From: Verrucomicrobiales bacterium
Lineage (GTDB): Bacteria > Verrucomicrobiota > Verrucomicrobiia > Verrucomicrobiales > DEV007
Direction: 5' to 3'
DNA: 61,580 bases
Assembly (NCBI GenBank): GCA_029213195.1
Contig: JARGNI010000033.1
Span: forward strand, 1-61,580
Shown: positions 48,045 through 56,988 of the stretch, one piece after another
How the letters are laid out: each line of letters begins with the position of its first letter
How positions within the stretch are numbered: position 1 is the stretch's first letter
Notes under the pieces: model-generated
What the model was told of the DNA's origin: nothing
What the model saw: only the letters and a program-made list of their open reading frames with translations
The model's database searches: none
Position numbers and translations under genes: made by a program

Positions 48045-51000
48045 AGACTTTACTGACAACAATTTTGGCTGGGTGCCTCATTCTGGCAAATGCCCAGGCG
48101 GAGAAGCCCAATGTCTTATTTATTGTTTCCGAAGACAATAGTGAGCAGATTGGCTGTTATGGAGAGAGCCGGGTCTATACCCCTCATCTCGATCGATTGG
48201 CAGAGACCGGAGTTCGCTACGATCGAGCCTATGTTCCTTACTCGGTATGCAGCCCGTCTCGTGCCGCCTACCTGACCGGGCTCTACCCTCGCCAGACCGG
48301 TCACATTGGTCTGGCGACGCACCGTTTTGCCTTCTACCAGCCGTTCAAAACGATTCCGGCGTATCTCCGGGAAGCCGGCTACTACACCGGATTTGTCGGG
48401 AAGACTCATGTCAATCCGGCTGGCGTTGTCGAAGACTTTGTAGAGTTCCGTGGAGTGAAACATGCCAATTTCAACAACACCCACAGCATCGTGGACTATG
48501 CCGAGGAAGCTCGAATGATCTTTGAGAATGCCGAGAAAGCAGGGAAGCCCTTTCTCGCGATTTTGAATTACTCGGATGCACACCGCAGATTCATCGAAAC
48601 GTCGAAGGCGGGTTATCCCACGACCCGGGTGAAGGGAGAAACCGCCGAACCGCTTCCCTGGATCGGAGTCGACACGCCAAGGCTGCGTGTTGAAATGAGG
48701 AACTACCTCAGCTGCATGAATCGACTCGACGAGGGGATCGGCATGGTCCTGGCCGAGCTGGAGAAGAGAGGACTGCAGGAGAACACCTTGATCATCTACC
48801 TTGCCGATCATGGGGCCGATTTTCCTCGCGGCAAGACGACATGCTATGAGGGAGGAGTAAAGGTTCCCATGATCGTGAGCTACCCGAAAAGTTTTTCGCA
48901 GAGCAAGGCAGAGTCTGCCTTGGTCTCGACTCTCGATATCCTGCCCACGATCTTGCGGGAGGCGGGAATCGAGATTCCCAGGGAGTTGATGGGAACCCCG
49001 CTTCAGTCGCTCGAAGAGGGCGACGGGCCGCAGCGGGAATACCTTCATACGTTCAATACGGGATCTTTTGCCAACGCCCTCTTTCTTAGTTTTGGAATCT
49101 GCGATGATCGATACAAGCTGATCTACAACCCGGTCCGGGCGAAGAATCTCGCCGGAATCTCACGTTACGAAAATAGTGAGGTCCCCAGGGAACTCTGGGA
49201 TTCCGACTACATCAACCCTCCCGAATTTGAGGTTTATGATCTGGAAAATGATCCTGACGAATTCATAAACCTCGCCAGCGATCCTGCGTACACCGAGATC
49301 CAAGAGCGACTGTTTTCTGCAATGCGTGACTTCCAGAAGACGATTGGGGATCCATTCCTGGATGAGGAGAATATCGATTTCTATGTGGAAGAGATGCAGG
49401 ATCGATCCCGTCACCCGAGGAAGAAAAGTAAGGAAACCTGGGAGCACCTCGAAAAGTTTTGGGGAAACCGGTCCGCCTCGGCAGCTCTATCGAGCGGGTC
49501 GAGGGTCGAAGAAAAGAAGGTTTCCCCGGAATCCTCTCCAGGCCACTCGGTCGGCTTCAAGGCGGGTGGCAATCTCACCAGCTTTGAAGAGGCTGCCGCC
49601 GGAGGATTTGAGGAGCTTGAGCTCGAAGCCATGCAGCTTTTCGCAGAACTGGGGCACGCGGAAATCGATGCGACACATGCGTTTCGAGGTAAGCAGTGCC
49701 TGCGATTGCTGGGGGGGGAAGATCGAAGCGTGGTGATCCATCTTCAAGACACAGTCGCGAAGAACTCGGTCCTCGGATTTCAGGCAGAGCGATGGACTCG
49801 TCGAGATCCCTTTCGGTTCGAAATTCTTGCGAGAGAGAGGGAGGAAGACGAGTGGCAACCTCTCTATGATGGAAGCAAGGAGGTGAAAGTAGGAAGGGCG
49901 TTCCTATCTGCGGTGAGAGTGAGTGCTCCTTTTTCGATTGGTCAGTTGAAGTTCATCTCCTCGACGCCCGAGGGAAGTGGCGTGTTGATTGACGACTTGC
50001 AGGTGCTCGATCCCAAGCCCATGCGAATCACGGGGAGGACCCTCCTGCAGCGACGTCACCCGGTTCTGATCGGGAAGGAAGAAAATGCGGTTCTCGGAAT
50101 CCGTTTGGAGGTGGAAGGAACACTGGGGCCGGCCCCGGTCGTGAGCGAGTTGATTCTGAGTTCCGAGGGAACCGATAACCTGCAGAATATTGACAGTGCG
50201 CAGGTCTTCTATGCCGGTAGTGAGCTGACAGTCCAGGGGGCTCTTTCCTTCGGCGACCGGGTGGCTCCACAAGACCAATGGAAAGTGAAGGGAGAACAAG
50301 CGCTTTCGCCGGGTGAGAACTATTTCTGGATCAGTTATCGGCTGAAGCCTTCTGCGAGTCTGGATGATGAAGTGGATGCAGGATGTCTCTCCTTAACGAT
50401 CGATGGAGTCGAACATGACTTCGCATTGGTTTCTCCAGATGGAGGGAAGCGTATCGGATATGCCTTGCGCCAATTGGGACAGGATGGAGTGCACTCAACC
50501 AGAATTCCGGGCCTGGTGACAACGAACTCCGGGACCCTGCTTGCGGTCTACGATAATCGAAATCGGGCCGGGGGAGATCTGCCCGGTGATATTGATGTTG
50601 GCTTGAGTCGCAGCATGGATGGTGGCCAGACCTGGAGCCCGATGCGGGTGATCATGGATATGGGAGATGATCCGAAATGGAATTACGAAGGGGTCGGCGA
50701 TCCTGCCATCCTTGTGGACCGGGTTACAGGAACGATCTGGGTGGCGGCGATCTGGAGTCACGGGAACCGCGGGTGGCATGGTTCAGGTCCGGGAATGGAG
50801 CCGGAGGAAACCGGGCAGCTCATGCTCGCAAGAAGTGATGATGATGGATCGACCTGGTCGGATCCTATCAATATCACCAAGCAGGTGAAGGATCCGAAAT
50901 GGCGATTCGTTTTACAGGGGCCGGGTAATGGGATCACGATGAGCGATGGAACCCTGGTTTTTCCCGCCCAGTTTCGCGGAGAGAATAGAGAACCTGTCAA

Positions 51001-51514
51001 TGGGAAGCCATTTTCCACGCTCATTTATTCCAAGGATCGTGGGAAGACCTGGAAGATTGGGACGGGAGTAAAGATCGATACGACGGAGGCTCAGTTGGTT
51101 GAATTGGGGGATGGATCGATCATGATCAACTGCCGCGACAATCGGGGAGGAAGTCGTTCTGTTCACACGACGACCGATCTGGGGAAAACCTGGAAGGAGC
51201 ACCCGACCTCGAGGAGCGCGTTACCGGAACCGGTCTGTATGGCGAGCCTCATCCGGGCTGAGACGAAAGCGTATGGGCCGCTCTTGTTTTTTTCGAATCC
51301 TCCCCAGGCAAACGGGCGACGAAACATGACCATAAAGGTCAGTGATGACGAAGGTCTCACCTGGCCCGAGAAGTGGCATACCCTCGTCGATGAGCGGTTC
51401 ACCGCCTACTCCTGCATGACTCCTGTTGGAGAAAATCATATCGGACTCGTCTACGAGGCCCCGGGAGAATTGTATTTTGTATGCTACTCGATTGAGGAGC
51501 TTCTCCGAAAGTGA
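48041..51514 (+). CDS. Sulfatase-sialidase fusion enzyme
   Basis: A 1157-residue secreted protein, start set by the ATGA overlap with the symporter gene. Signal peptide 1-20; S1 sulfatase at about 22-465 with Asp31-Asp33 region (VSEDNSEQIG), formylglycine motif CSPSRAAYLTG (Cys70), GKTHVNPAG and YLADHGADFPRG. Residues about 510-660 are a beta-sandwich, and about 665-795 resemble the N-terminal domain associated with BNR sialidases (VSELILSSEGTDNLQNIDS). The C-terminal exo-alpha-sialidase (about 800-1157) has STRIPGLV with the catalytic arginine and Asp-boxes SMDGGQTWS, SDDDGSTWS, SKDRGKTWK, TTDLGKTWK and SDDEGLTWP. Both active sites look complete. It is the last gene of the operon, which ends here. 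One polypeptide could desulfate and then release, or release desulfated, sialic acid. Confidence 0.93.
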   Translation: MKTLLTTILAGCLILANAQAEKPNVLFIVSEDNSEQIGCYGESRVYTPHLDRLAETGVRYDRAYVPYSVCSPSRAAYLTGLYPRQTGHIGLATHRFAFYQPFKTIPAYLREAGYYTGFVGKTHVNPAGVVEDFVEFRGVKHANFNNTHSIVDYAEEARMIFENAEKAGKPFLAILNYSDAHRRFIETSKAGYPTTRVKGETAEPLPWIGVDTPRLRVEMRNYLSCMNRLDEGIGMVLAELEKRGLQENTLIIYLADHGADFPRGKTTCYEGGVKVPMIVSYPKSFSQSKAESALVSTLDILPTILREAGIEIPRELMGTPLQSLEEGDGPQREYLHTFNTGSFANALFLSFGICDDRYKLIYNPVRAKNLAGISRYENSEVPRELWDSDYINPPEFEVYDLENDPDEFINLASDPAYTEIQERLFSAMRDFQKTIGDPFLDEENIDFYVEEMQDRSRHPRKKSKETWEHLEKFWGNRSASAALSSGSRVEEKKVSPESSPGHSVGFKAGGNLTSFEEAAAGGFEELELEAMQLFAELGHAEIDATHAFRGKQCLRLLGGEDRSVVIHLQDTVAKNSVLGFQAERWTRRDPFRFEILAREREEDEWQPLYDGSKEVKVGRAFLSAVRVSAPFSIGQLKFISSTPEGSGVLIDDLQVLDPKPMRITGRTLLQRRHPVLIGKEENAVLGIRLEVEGTLGPAPVVSELILSSEGTDNLQNIDSAQVFYAGSELTVQGALSFGDRVAPQDQWKVKGEQALSPGENYFWISYRLKPSASLDDEVDAGCLSLTIDGVEHDFALVSPDGGKRIGYALRQLGQDGVHSTRIPGLVTTNSGTLLAVYDNRNRAGGDLPGDIDVGLSRSMDGGQTWSPMRVIMDMGDDPKWNYEGVGDPAILVDRVTGTIWVAAIWSHGNRGWHGSGPGMEPEETGQLMLARSDDDGSTWSDPINITKQVKDPKWRFVLQGPGNGITMSDGTLVFPAQFRGENREPVNGKPFSTLIYSKDRGKTWKIGTGVKIDTTEAQLVELGDGSIMINCRDNRGGSRSVHTTTDLGKTWKEHPTSRSALPEPVCMASLIRAETKAYGPLLFFSNPPQANGRRNMTIKVSDDEGLTWPEKWHTLVDERFTAYSCMTPVGENHIGLVYEAPGELYFVCYSIEELLRK

Positions 51515-51516
51515 AA

Positions 51517-51584
51517 GCGCCTGGCCGGGCTGAGAGCTCCCGGAATGGCACTCCCGGTCTCACTACGATGATTGAGCCAGGCGC
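51517..51584. terminator. Long-range inverted repeat after the sialic acid operon
   Basis: GCGCCTGGC (51517-51525) and GCCAGGCGC (51576-51584) form a perfect 9-bp outer stem; a smaller CGGG/CCCG stem can form inside its 50-base loop. It begins two bases after the stop of the sulfatase-sialidase gene, in the 151-base gap before the stop of the convergent SHD1 gene, which fits a transcription terminator or 3'-end stabiliser for the long operon. Confidence 0.5.
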
Positions 51585-51665
51585 GGCGGCAACTGCGGAA
51601 TGCCGGTTCACGAGGAGGACAAGAGAAGAGCCAGAGCAGTGTGGTAGCTTCTGTTTTTCACGAAG

Positions 51666-53693
51666 TCAGGCCTCACCCTTCAACTTGTCGATCAGCTTGC
51701 GAACACTCTTTTCACTCTCGAGTCGAAAGTATTCGTCGCTGCCAGAGACAACATCTTTCTCGTAGTGCTTTTCGATGAGATCGAGAGCTTCTTCCTTCAT
51801 TGCTTCGTTCGACTCGGTAAAGGCTACGAGGTCCCTGGAAAGTTGCTTGAAGGCGGGAATGTCTCCAGCGAGATCGCGATAGGCCTTCTTGTAGATATCC
51901 ATGACTGCATCGAGATTGTCCTGTCGGGCGGAAATGTCGGCTTCCCTTTGGTAAAGCATGACGACGATGTCGCTGCGTTCGCCGTCCTTGCGCTGGATGG
52001 CGCGGCGTTCGGATGCGATGTTGGCGATCAATTCCTCTTCGTTTCCTTCCAGTGGAATATGTTCCCGTTCGAGGGCGGCGGCTCTTGCGAGGATGTCAGG
52101 GTGTTCGCGATAGGCTCTCCGGATCCCGGTAATGACAGACTTCCAATGGGCCTCGGTTGCCTGTGGGTAATCCTGGAGCGCGGCGATCAACTGATCCATG
52201 GTTCTTGGCAGGTGCTCTCCGCGAGTGAAGGCAAATCGGGCGAGCGTCAACTCACCCTCCTGGTGCTCCATTTCTCCATAGATTTCCGAGAGCCAGACCA
52301 GGCGATGACCGGTTCGGTAGGAGTCGAGATCGAGGTAGTTGGCCTCGTTCCAGAGATGGAACATCTGCTCCCTTACAGGCTGTCCAGTCTGTGGGGATCT
52401 CGTCGTGCCCGTGCGATAGCCGGGATAGCGACCGGTTCGGCTGGACCATTCCCCACGTCCAACCTTGTAGCCAAGCCAGGCATGGGGGCCTCGATCGCCG
52501 TCTCCGGATACGACGTAGGCTGGGATTCCGTTGGCACGTGCAGTATTTGCGGCAAAGTGAGCCTGATCGCGGCAGACTCCACCGACCTCGAGGATCTCCT
52601 CGAGCATATAGGTCTCGTAGGGGTTGGCGTCATCTGTGGCTCGCTCCATGAGATATTCGATCATGGCATACGACTTGCCCCAATTCTCCTGGGACAGACG
52701 AATCTTGCTCCGTGCCCAGGTCAGATCCTCTGCAGAAACGTTCGCGCTGACGACCCAGGTCAACTCGTGGACGAGCATGTCCTCGATCTGGGTCTTGAGC
52801 TGTCCTCCTCGAGAGGCGAGGATGTAATCCCGGCAGCGTTCGACGGGATCGACTTGCTGCTTGGGTTGGCTGCCTACGCGCTTGACGGTGATGGGGCGGT
52901 CGAAGACGAGCGCACATGCCATCCCCACATTGGCGAACTTCGCCTGGGTCTCGGGGATTTCTTCCCAGAGGTTTTTCCAGATCGCAAAGACTTTCGCAGG
53001 ATCATCCTTGGGATGAATCGCGGTCATGAAGTCCTCGGCAATGGTGGGGTTGGCGAGAAGCCAGCGGAGAAATGGTTCCCATTCCTCGGGAGCTTCGATC
53101 ATCCGCTTGAGTTGGTCTTCGGAGATCTTGGAGAGAAAGCGATCGAAAACGAACATCGCGTAGATGGAGGGCTCGGCGAGAACTCTGAGATAGTTGTCGA
53201 TCCCGAGGTCGGGGCGAAGATCTCCGAGGATATAACGGGTGCCATCCTCGAGGACTTCCTCGTAGGGTGCCCAGGACTTCTGCGCAAATGCCTGATCGAT
53301 CGCATCGTCCAGCAACTGGAGGTGAGCGGGGTTGAGCGGTTGACCGGTGCGCCAGTCTGCGAATTTGGAATCCGAATTCTGCGTGGGTGCGGAGGCGGGA
53401 GGAGAACCCGGCGTGGAAGCAGAGGGATTCGTCAGGTCTGCCTTCGCGATATAGTCTTGATCGGGTTGGCTCAATCGACTGATAGCGACCTGGTGATCTT
53501 TTCCATCGGCCGTGCGCAGGACCACGGCTTCCGGGGTCTTCGAAATCAGAATGGCCTTTACCGGCGGGCGACCCGGCACGGTCCAGTCGCGAGCCGTTTC
53601 GGAAGCGGACAGAGACCCCAGGAAGAACGAAGTCACGAGAATCAAGATCCCCCTTTTCTGAAGCGAGAGCGATTTGTAGGTCAGCAGGGTCAT
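51666..53693 (-). CDS. Secreted SHD1 protein with transglutaminase-like domain
   Basis: A 675-residue protein with a signal peptide (to about residue 31) and an SHD1 beta domain at about 35-85 (RDWTVPGRPPVKAILISK, then KDHQVAISRLSQPDQDYI). A proline/serine linker follows. A transglutaminase-like core at about 330-420 contains GGVCRDQAHFAANTARA with the candidate nucleophile Cys near 371 and GPHAWLGYK with His near 404. The C-terminal 200 residues are helical, perhaps TPR-like. Transglutaminase-like enzymes in bacteria often act as peptidases; the exact reaction is unknown. It is convergent with the sialic acid operon and resembles the C39-like SHD1 protein at 37-38 kb in overall plan. Confidence 0.78.
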   Translation of the reverse strand: MTLLTYKSLSLQKRGILILVTSFFLGSLSASETARDWTVPGRPPVKAILISKTPEAVVLRTADGKDHQVAISRLSQPDQDYIAKADLTNPSASTPGSPPASAPTQNSDSKFADWRTGQPLNPAHLQLLDDAIDQAFAQKSWAPYEEVLEDGTRYILGDLRPDLGIDNYLRVLAEPSIYAMFVFDRFLSKISEDQLKRMIEAPEEWEPFLRWLLANPTIAEDFMTAIHPKDDPAKVFAIWKNLWEEIPETQAKFANVGMACALVFDRPITVKRVGSQPKQQVDPVERCRDYILASRGGQLKTQIEDMLVHELTWVVSANVSAEDLTWARSKIRLSQENWGKSYAMIEYLMERATDDANPYETYMLEEILEVGGVCRDQAHFAANTARANGIPAYVVSGDGDRGPHAWLGYKVGRGEWSSRTGRYPGYRTGTTRSPQTGQPVREQMFHLWNEANYLDLDSYRTGHRLVWLSEIYGEMEHQEGELTLARFAFTRGEHLPRTMDQLIAALQDYPQATEAHWKSVITGIRRAYREHPDILARAAALEREHIPLEGNEEELIANIASERRAIQRKDGERSDIVVMLYQREADISARQDNLDAVMDIYKKAYRDLAGDIPAFKQLSRDLVAFTESNEAMKEEALDLIEKHYEKDVVSGSDEYFRLESEKSVRKLIDKLKGEA

Positions 53694-53710
53694 GAAACAA
53701 GAGTAGGTAT

Positions 53711-53730
53711 ACTTGGTGCGTTCAGCAAGT
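53711..53730 (-). promoter_or_regulatory. Small hairpin upstream of the SHD1/transglutaminase gene
   Basis: ACTTGGTG and CAGCAAGT flank a CGTT loop, pairing in 7 of 8 positions. It lies 17 bases upstream of the ATG at 53693, in the 136-base gap after the isomerase gene (leftward). It may be a leader structure or terminator of the upstream gene; nothing else is visible in that gap. Confidence 0.25.
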
Positions 53731-53829
53731 AGCGATATGTACCGATCCCTATCAGATGAGCTCGGCAGCAGAAAGCAGCCTTGAGGGAGTCGATACGATC
53801 AATCAGGAAAATGGCGAGCTTTGATTTCG

Positions 53830-54768
53830 CTACTTGTCGCCGGAAAAGTGCTCGCGAAGTAGAGCTAGTGAACCGGGGATGGCGATCAAGGGGTCTTCCT
53901 TCCCTTCGAATTCGAGTGACACATACCCACGAAACCCGGCATCGGTCATGATCTTCGCAATCCGAGCGTAGTCGAGGTCCAGCGTATACCATCGTCCGCC
54001 TCCCTGGTAGGTCTTGGCTTGCAGGAGAACTGTGGAGGGTGCCAATTGTGCGAGGCGATCGTAGGGATCCTCAAGAAAATTTCCGGTGTCGAGTGTGACT
54101 TGAAACCAAGGGGAGTCGATCGCATCGACCACTCGCATGACTCCTTCCGGAGTCACCCCGAGTCCCCAATGGTTTTCGAGTCCCATGATGACGCCTCGCT
54201 TCTCGGCTTCGGGAAGCAATCGGGTGTAGGCGTCGATGACCCATTCGTAGGCATCCTCTTCCGTGTAGCCTTCGATGGGGGACTCGATGCCTCGTTTGGC
54301 CATGAGATCGTCGAAGTTCTTCGAGGTCCCCCAACTTCCGGAATTGACCCGAATGGTAGGGATCCCAAGTTGGTAGGCTTGCTCGAGGCAGTCGATGGTG
54401 TGATCGATATTCCTCTGTCTCTTTTCCTTGTCCGGGGAGAGAAATCCCTGGTGCGTCGAGTATCCCATGAGGTCCAGCCCGAGGGTAAAGGCATGCCGTT
54501 TGATCTTTTGAAGACTACTTTGGTCGGTGGTCTCAAGTTGGCGTTGCAGGATCTCGAGACCATCGAATCCCATGCGAGCGGCGTGCTCGAGGTTGGTATC
54601 CAGGGGCCGGAGATGCTTCCGGTGAAAAGCCCAGAAGGAATAGGAGGAAACTCCAATCCGGTTTGGTCCAATGGGTGGTTGCGGGTTGGTCGTTGTTTCT
54701 CCCTGAAGGAGTAATGGGGAAGCCGCACCTGCGGCACCGGCAAGGGAAAGGAAGTGGCGACGATTCAT
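53830..54768 (-). CDS. Tat-exported sugar phosphate isomerase/epimerase-like TIM barrel
   Basis: A 312-residue protein with a Tat-type signal (MNRRHFLSLAGAAGAASPLLL) and an xylose isomerase-like TIM barrel: RIGVSSYSFWAF, MGFDGLEILQRQ, GIPTIRVNSGSWG, KRGVIMGLENHWGLGV (the usual metal-binding Glu), FQVTLDTGNFLED (metal Asp) and GYVSLEFEGKED (metal Glu). The three acidic motifs are intact, so it is probably an active metal-dependent isomerase or epimerase. Exported versions in this phylum often lie near sulfatases and glycoside hydrolases. It is transcribed downstream of the sulfatase and starts 50 bases after it. Sugar substrate unknown. A start two codons earlier (54774) is equally possible. 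Confidence 0.85.
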   Translation of the reverse strand: MNRRHFLSLAGAAGAASPLLLQGETTTNPQPPIGPNRIGVSSYSFWAFHRKHLRPLDTNLEHAARMGFDGLEILQRQLETTDQSSLQKIKRHAFTLGLDLMGYSTHQGFLSPDKEKRQRNIDHTIDCLEQAYQLGIPTIRVNSGSWGTSKNFDDLMAKRGIESPIEGYTEEDAYEWVIDAYTRLLPEAEKRGVIMGLENHWGLGVTPEGVMRVVDAIDSPWFQVTLDTGNFLEDPYDRLAQLAPSTVLLQAKTYQGGGRWYTLDLDYARIAKIMTDAGFRGYVSLEFEGKEDPLIAIPGSLALLREHFSGDK

Positions 54769-54818
54769 ATCCATATCTTTGAGGAAGGGGCTGGGTTGGG
54801 AAGAGAAGAAAGTCGGTA

Positions 54819-56735
54819 TCAGAACTCCCAGCTTTTTACGTTTTTGCCATCGGCATCGACCAGTCGAATCCACTCGATGAGGATGGTTCCTGTGCCGCGA
54901 GCTGGGTCGATTCGAAGAAGGTTGAGGGAGGGGGAGGGAATGGGAATTTCGTATTCATGCCATTCTCCATCGTGTTGAATCGGGAATTGCGGCATACGAT
55001 CTGCACTGGGAGGGCGATTGTAGTAGACTGCCCCTTGTCCATTGGCATCCGACTTCATTCGGATCTGAAGAGTGAAGGGACCTCCGGCGATCTGCGGAAA
55101 CGGCGAGGCGGTGATGTAGGGATCGCGACCGGAACTGGTGATCTGGAGCTGTTTGTCGACCCTCTTGATCGAACTGGTGCCGGAAGCTGTCCAGCCTCCG
55201 ATGGCTGTCTTCTTGGGTGCTGGCTTCTTCTTCTTGTTTCTCACGGCGGGAACTCCGATTCGCTCCGGGCGATACTTGGCGGGATCGAATTCAGGATTCG
55301 GAATCGGGACGACCGCCTTGGTTTCCTCGATATGGCCCTCGATGAGTTGATCAAGCTCTTCGACCTTGTCGGGCATCTCCTGAGCCAGGTTTTCGGTTTC
55401 TCCAATGTCCTCCTTGAGATGGTAGAGACGATAGGCATGGGCACCCTTTTCTCCTTCATGGAAAATCCGGATCAGTTTCCAATCACCGCAGTGAACCGCA
55501 ATGGAAGGTGGGAGCCAGTCGGGAACGGGTGGGTTGTGGGGAAAATAGGTGAAGATGGCTTCGCGATCCAGAGGCTTGCCTCGGAGAGCAGGCATGATGT
55601 CGACGGCATCGACCACGTGATCTTCCGGGATCGCAATTTCGAGCTGGTTCAGCAAGGTCGGATAAAAATCTGAGGTCTGGATCAGTTCTTCACTGCGACT
55701 GCCAGGTTGGGTGACGCCAGGCCAGGCGACGATCGTTGGGACTCGGATGCCTCCTTCGAACATGGTTGCTTTCCCCCCTCGCAAAGGAGAGTTGCTGGTT
55801 GGCGTCGTGCCATCGACTTCGTTGTACATATTCCCCCCGTTGTCCGAGGTGAAGATGATGATGGTGTCCTCGGCCACTCCGGCCTGGTCGACGGCATCGA
55901 GGAGGGTGCCGACCGCATCATCCATCGAGTGCACCATGGCGGCATAGGTCGGAGATCGCTGCGCGTCCTTTGGATCCACCTTGCTGCGGTAGTCTTCGAT
56001 AAGAGCCTTCTTAGCATCGAAAGGGGCGTGGACGGAAAACATCCAGTAGTTCATGAACCAGGGAGTATCTTTTTTCCGGGTCTTCAGCCATTGAACGGCT
56101 TCGAGAGCCATTCGGTCTTCGATATGTTCCTGGGGCTCATTGGCCTCGAAGCTTTTGTATTTCCAGGGGGCAACAAAGCTGCCTGCAGGACCGGGTCCCG
56201 GGTGATGGGGAATGTCTACGTCGAATCCATGTTCCAGTGGGCTGTAGGGTTCAGGGCCGAGATGCCATTTTCCGAAATGTCCCGTGGCATAGCCGTCCTT
56301 TTTCATCAGTTTTCCGAGGGTCGGATAGGCCGGGTCGAGGCGCGTGACCGAGTTGGTCTGCATCGCCTTGTTTCCTGGGTTCCTCGATCGTTCGTCCACG
56401 GATGCCTTCAACCGAACCTCGCCCGTGTGGTGCTGGGGTGCCGTCGAGCCGTGACGAGCGGGAGTTTGTCCGGTCAGGATGCTGGCCCGGGTCGGAGAAC
56501 AGAGCGGGCTGTTGGAATAAGCCCTGCTAAAGGTCATCCCTCTACTGGCGAGGCGCTCCAGGTTCGGGGTTTCGTAGAAGCTGGTGTGACCGTAGAGCGT
56601 CGTGTCGGCCCAGCCAAGATCATCCGCTACAATGAGAATGACATTCTTAGGCTTGGCGGAGGCATTCGCGAACGAGAGCAGGGTAAGGACGGCGGTGAGG
56701 ATCGCGGCTTTCATGAAAGGGGACAAAAAGGGCAC
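54819..56735 (-). CDS. Sulfatase with C-terminal beta-rich domain
   Basis: A 638-residue secreted S1 sulfatase. Signal peptide to about residue 27; metal Asp38-Asp39 in [11 protein letters not shown]; formylglycine signature [11 protein letters not shown] with Cys79; [10 protein letters not shown] and [13 protein letters not shown] intact. After residue about 490 a lysine-rich linker ([11 protein letters not shown]) leads to a roughly 120-residue beta-rich domain ([23 protein letters not shown], then [13 protein letters not shown]) that looks like a carbohydrate-binding or laminin-G-like module. Start at 56714 (MKAAIL) is an alternative. It is followed by the isomerase-like gene. Specificity unknown. 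Confidence 0.93.
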   Translation of the reverse strand: MPFLSPFMKAAILTAVLTLLSFANASAKPKNVILIVADDLGWADTTLYGHTSFYETPNLERLASRGMTFSRAYSNSPLCSPTRASILTGQTPARHGSTAPQHHTGEVRLKASVDERSRNPGNKAMQTNSVTRLDPAYPTLGKLMKKDGYATGHFGKWHLGPEPYSPLEHGFDVDIPHHPGPGPAGSFVAPWKYKSFEANEPQEHIEDRMALEAVQWLKTRKKDTPWFMNYWMFSVHAPFDAKKALIEDYRSKVDPKDAQRSPTYAAMVHSMDDAVGTLLDAVDQAGVAEDTIIIFTSDNGGNMYNEVDGTTPTSNSPLRGGKATMFEGGIRVPTIVAWPGVTQPGSRSEELIQTSDFYPTLLNQLEIAIPEDHVVDAVDIMPALRGKPLDREAIFTYFPHNPPVPDWLPPSIAVHCGDWKLIRIFHEGEKGAHAYRLYHLKEDIGETENLAQEMPDKVEELDQLIEGHIEETKAVVPIPNPEFDPAKYRPERIGVPAVRNKKKKPAPKKTAIGGWTASGTSSIKRVDKQLQITSSGRDPYITASPFPQIAGGPFTLQIRMKSDANGQGAVYYNRPPSADRMPQFPIQHDGEWHEYEIPIPSPSLNLLRIDPARGTGTILIEWIRLVDADGKNVKSWEF

Positions 56736-56857
56736 GGGCCGTTCTTGGTGAGTCCCAGTTTACGAACTTCTCCCGCGATGTCTTGGGAATCTTTGGCGCG
56801 AAGACAGGAGTGCTGGTGAAGCGGCGGAAATCTGGAAATCGCAGTCAAGCAGTGAAA

Positions 56858-56873
56858 GGATCGCAACCGATCC
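56858..56873. terminator. 6-bp stem, tetraloop hairpin between redox operon and sulfatase
   Basis: GGATCG-CAAC-CGATCC is a perfect stem-loop in the gap between the end of the ferritin-like gene and the start of the sulfatase, both leftward. A second copy of AAGGATCGCA lies about 25 bases right. It may end the redox operon; no T-tract follows. Nothing else is supported in 56736-56988. Confidence 0.35.
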
Positions 56874-56988
56874 AGGAAGGCAAGGATCGCAGTGCTGCAC
56901 CGGGTTACACTCTATGAATGACGGGCGAGATGGCGGACTTCCTGCGGCGACGGGCAGGAGATCTAGCCTTGTCCCGAAAGCCGTTGTA

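Noticed and set aside
51517-51584. Integron attC recombination site
   Set aside because: The arms lack the GTTRRRY/RYYYAAC core sites and no integrase is present; a terminator role is simpler.
51765-53732. Rightward 655-codon frame opposite the SHD1/transglutaminase gene
   Set aside because: Its composition is that of an antisense frame and it lacks a signal or motif; the minus-strand protein has a signal peptide, SHD1 and Cys/His motifs.
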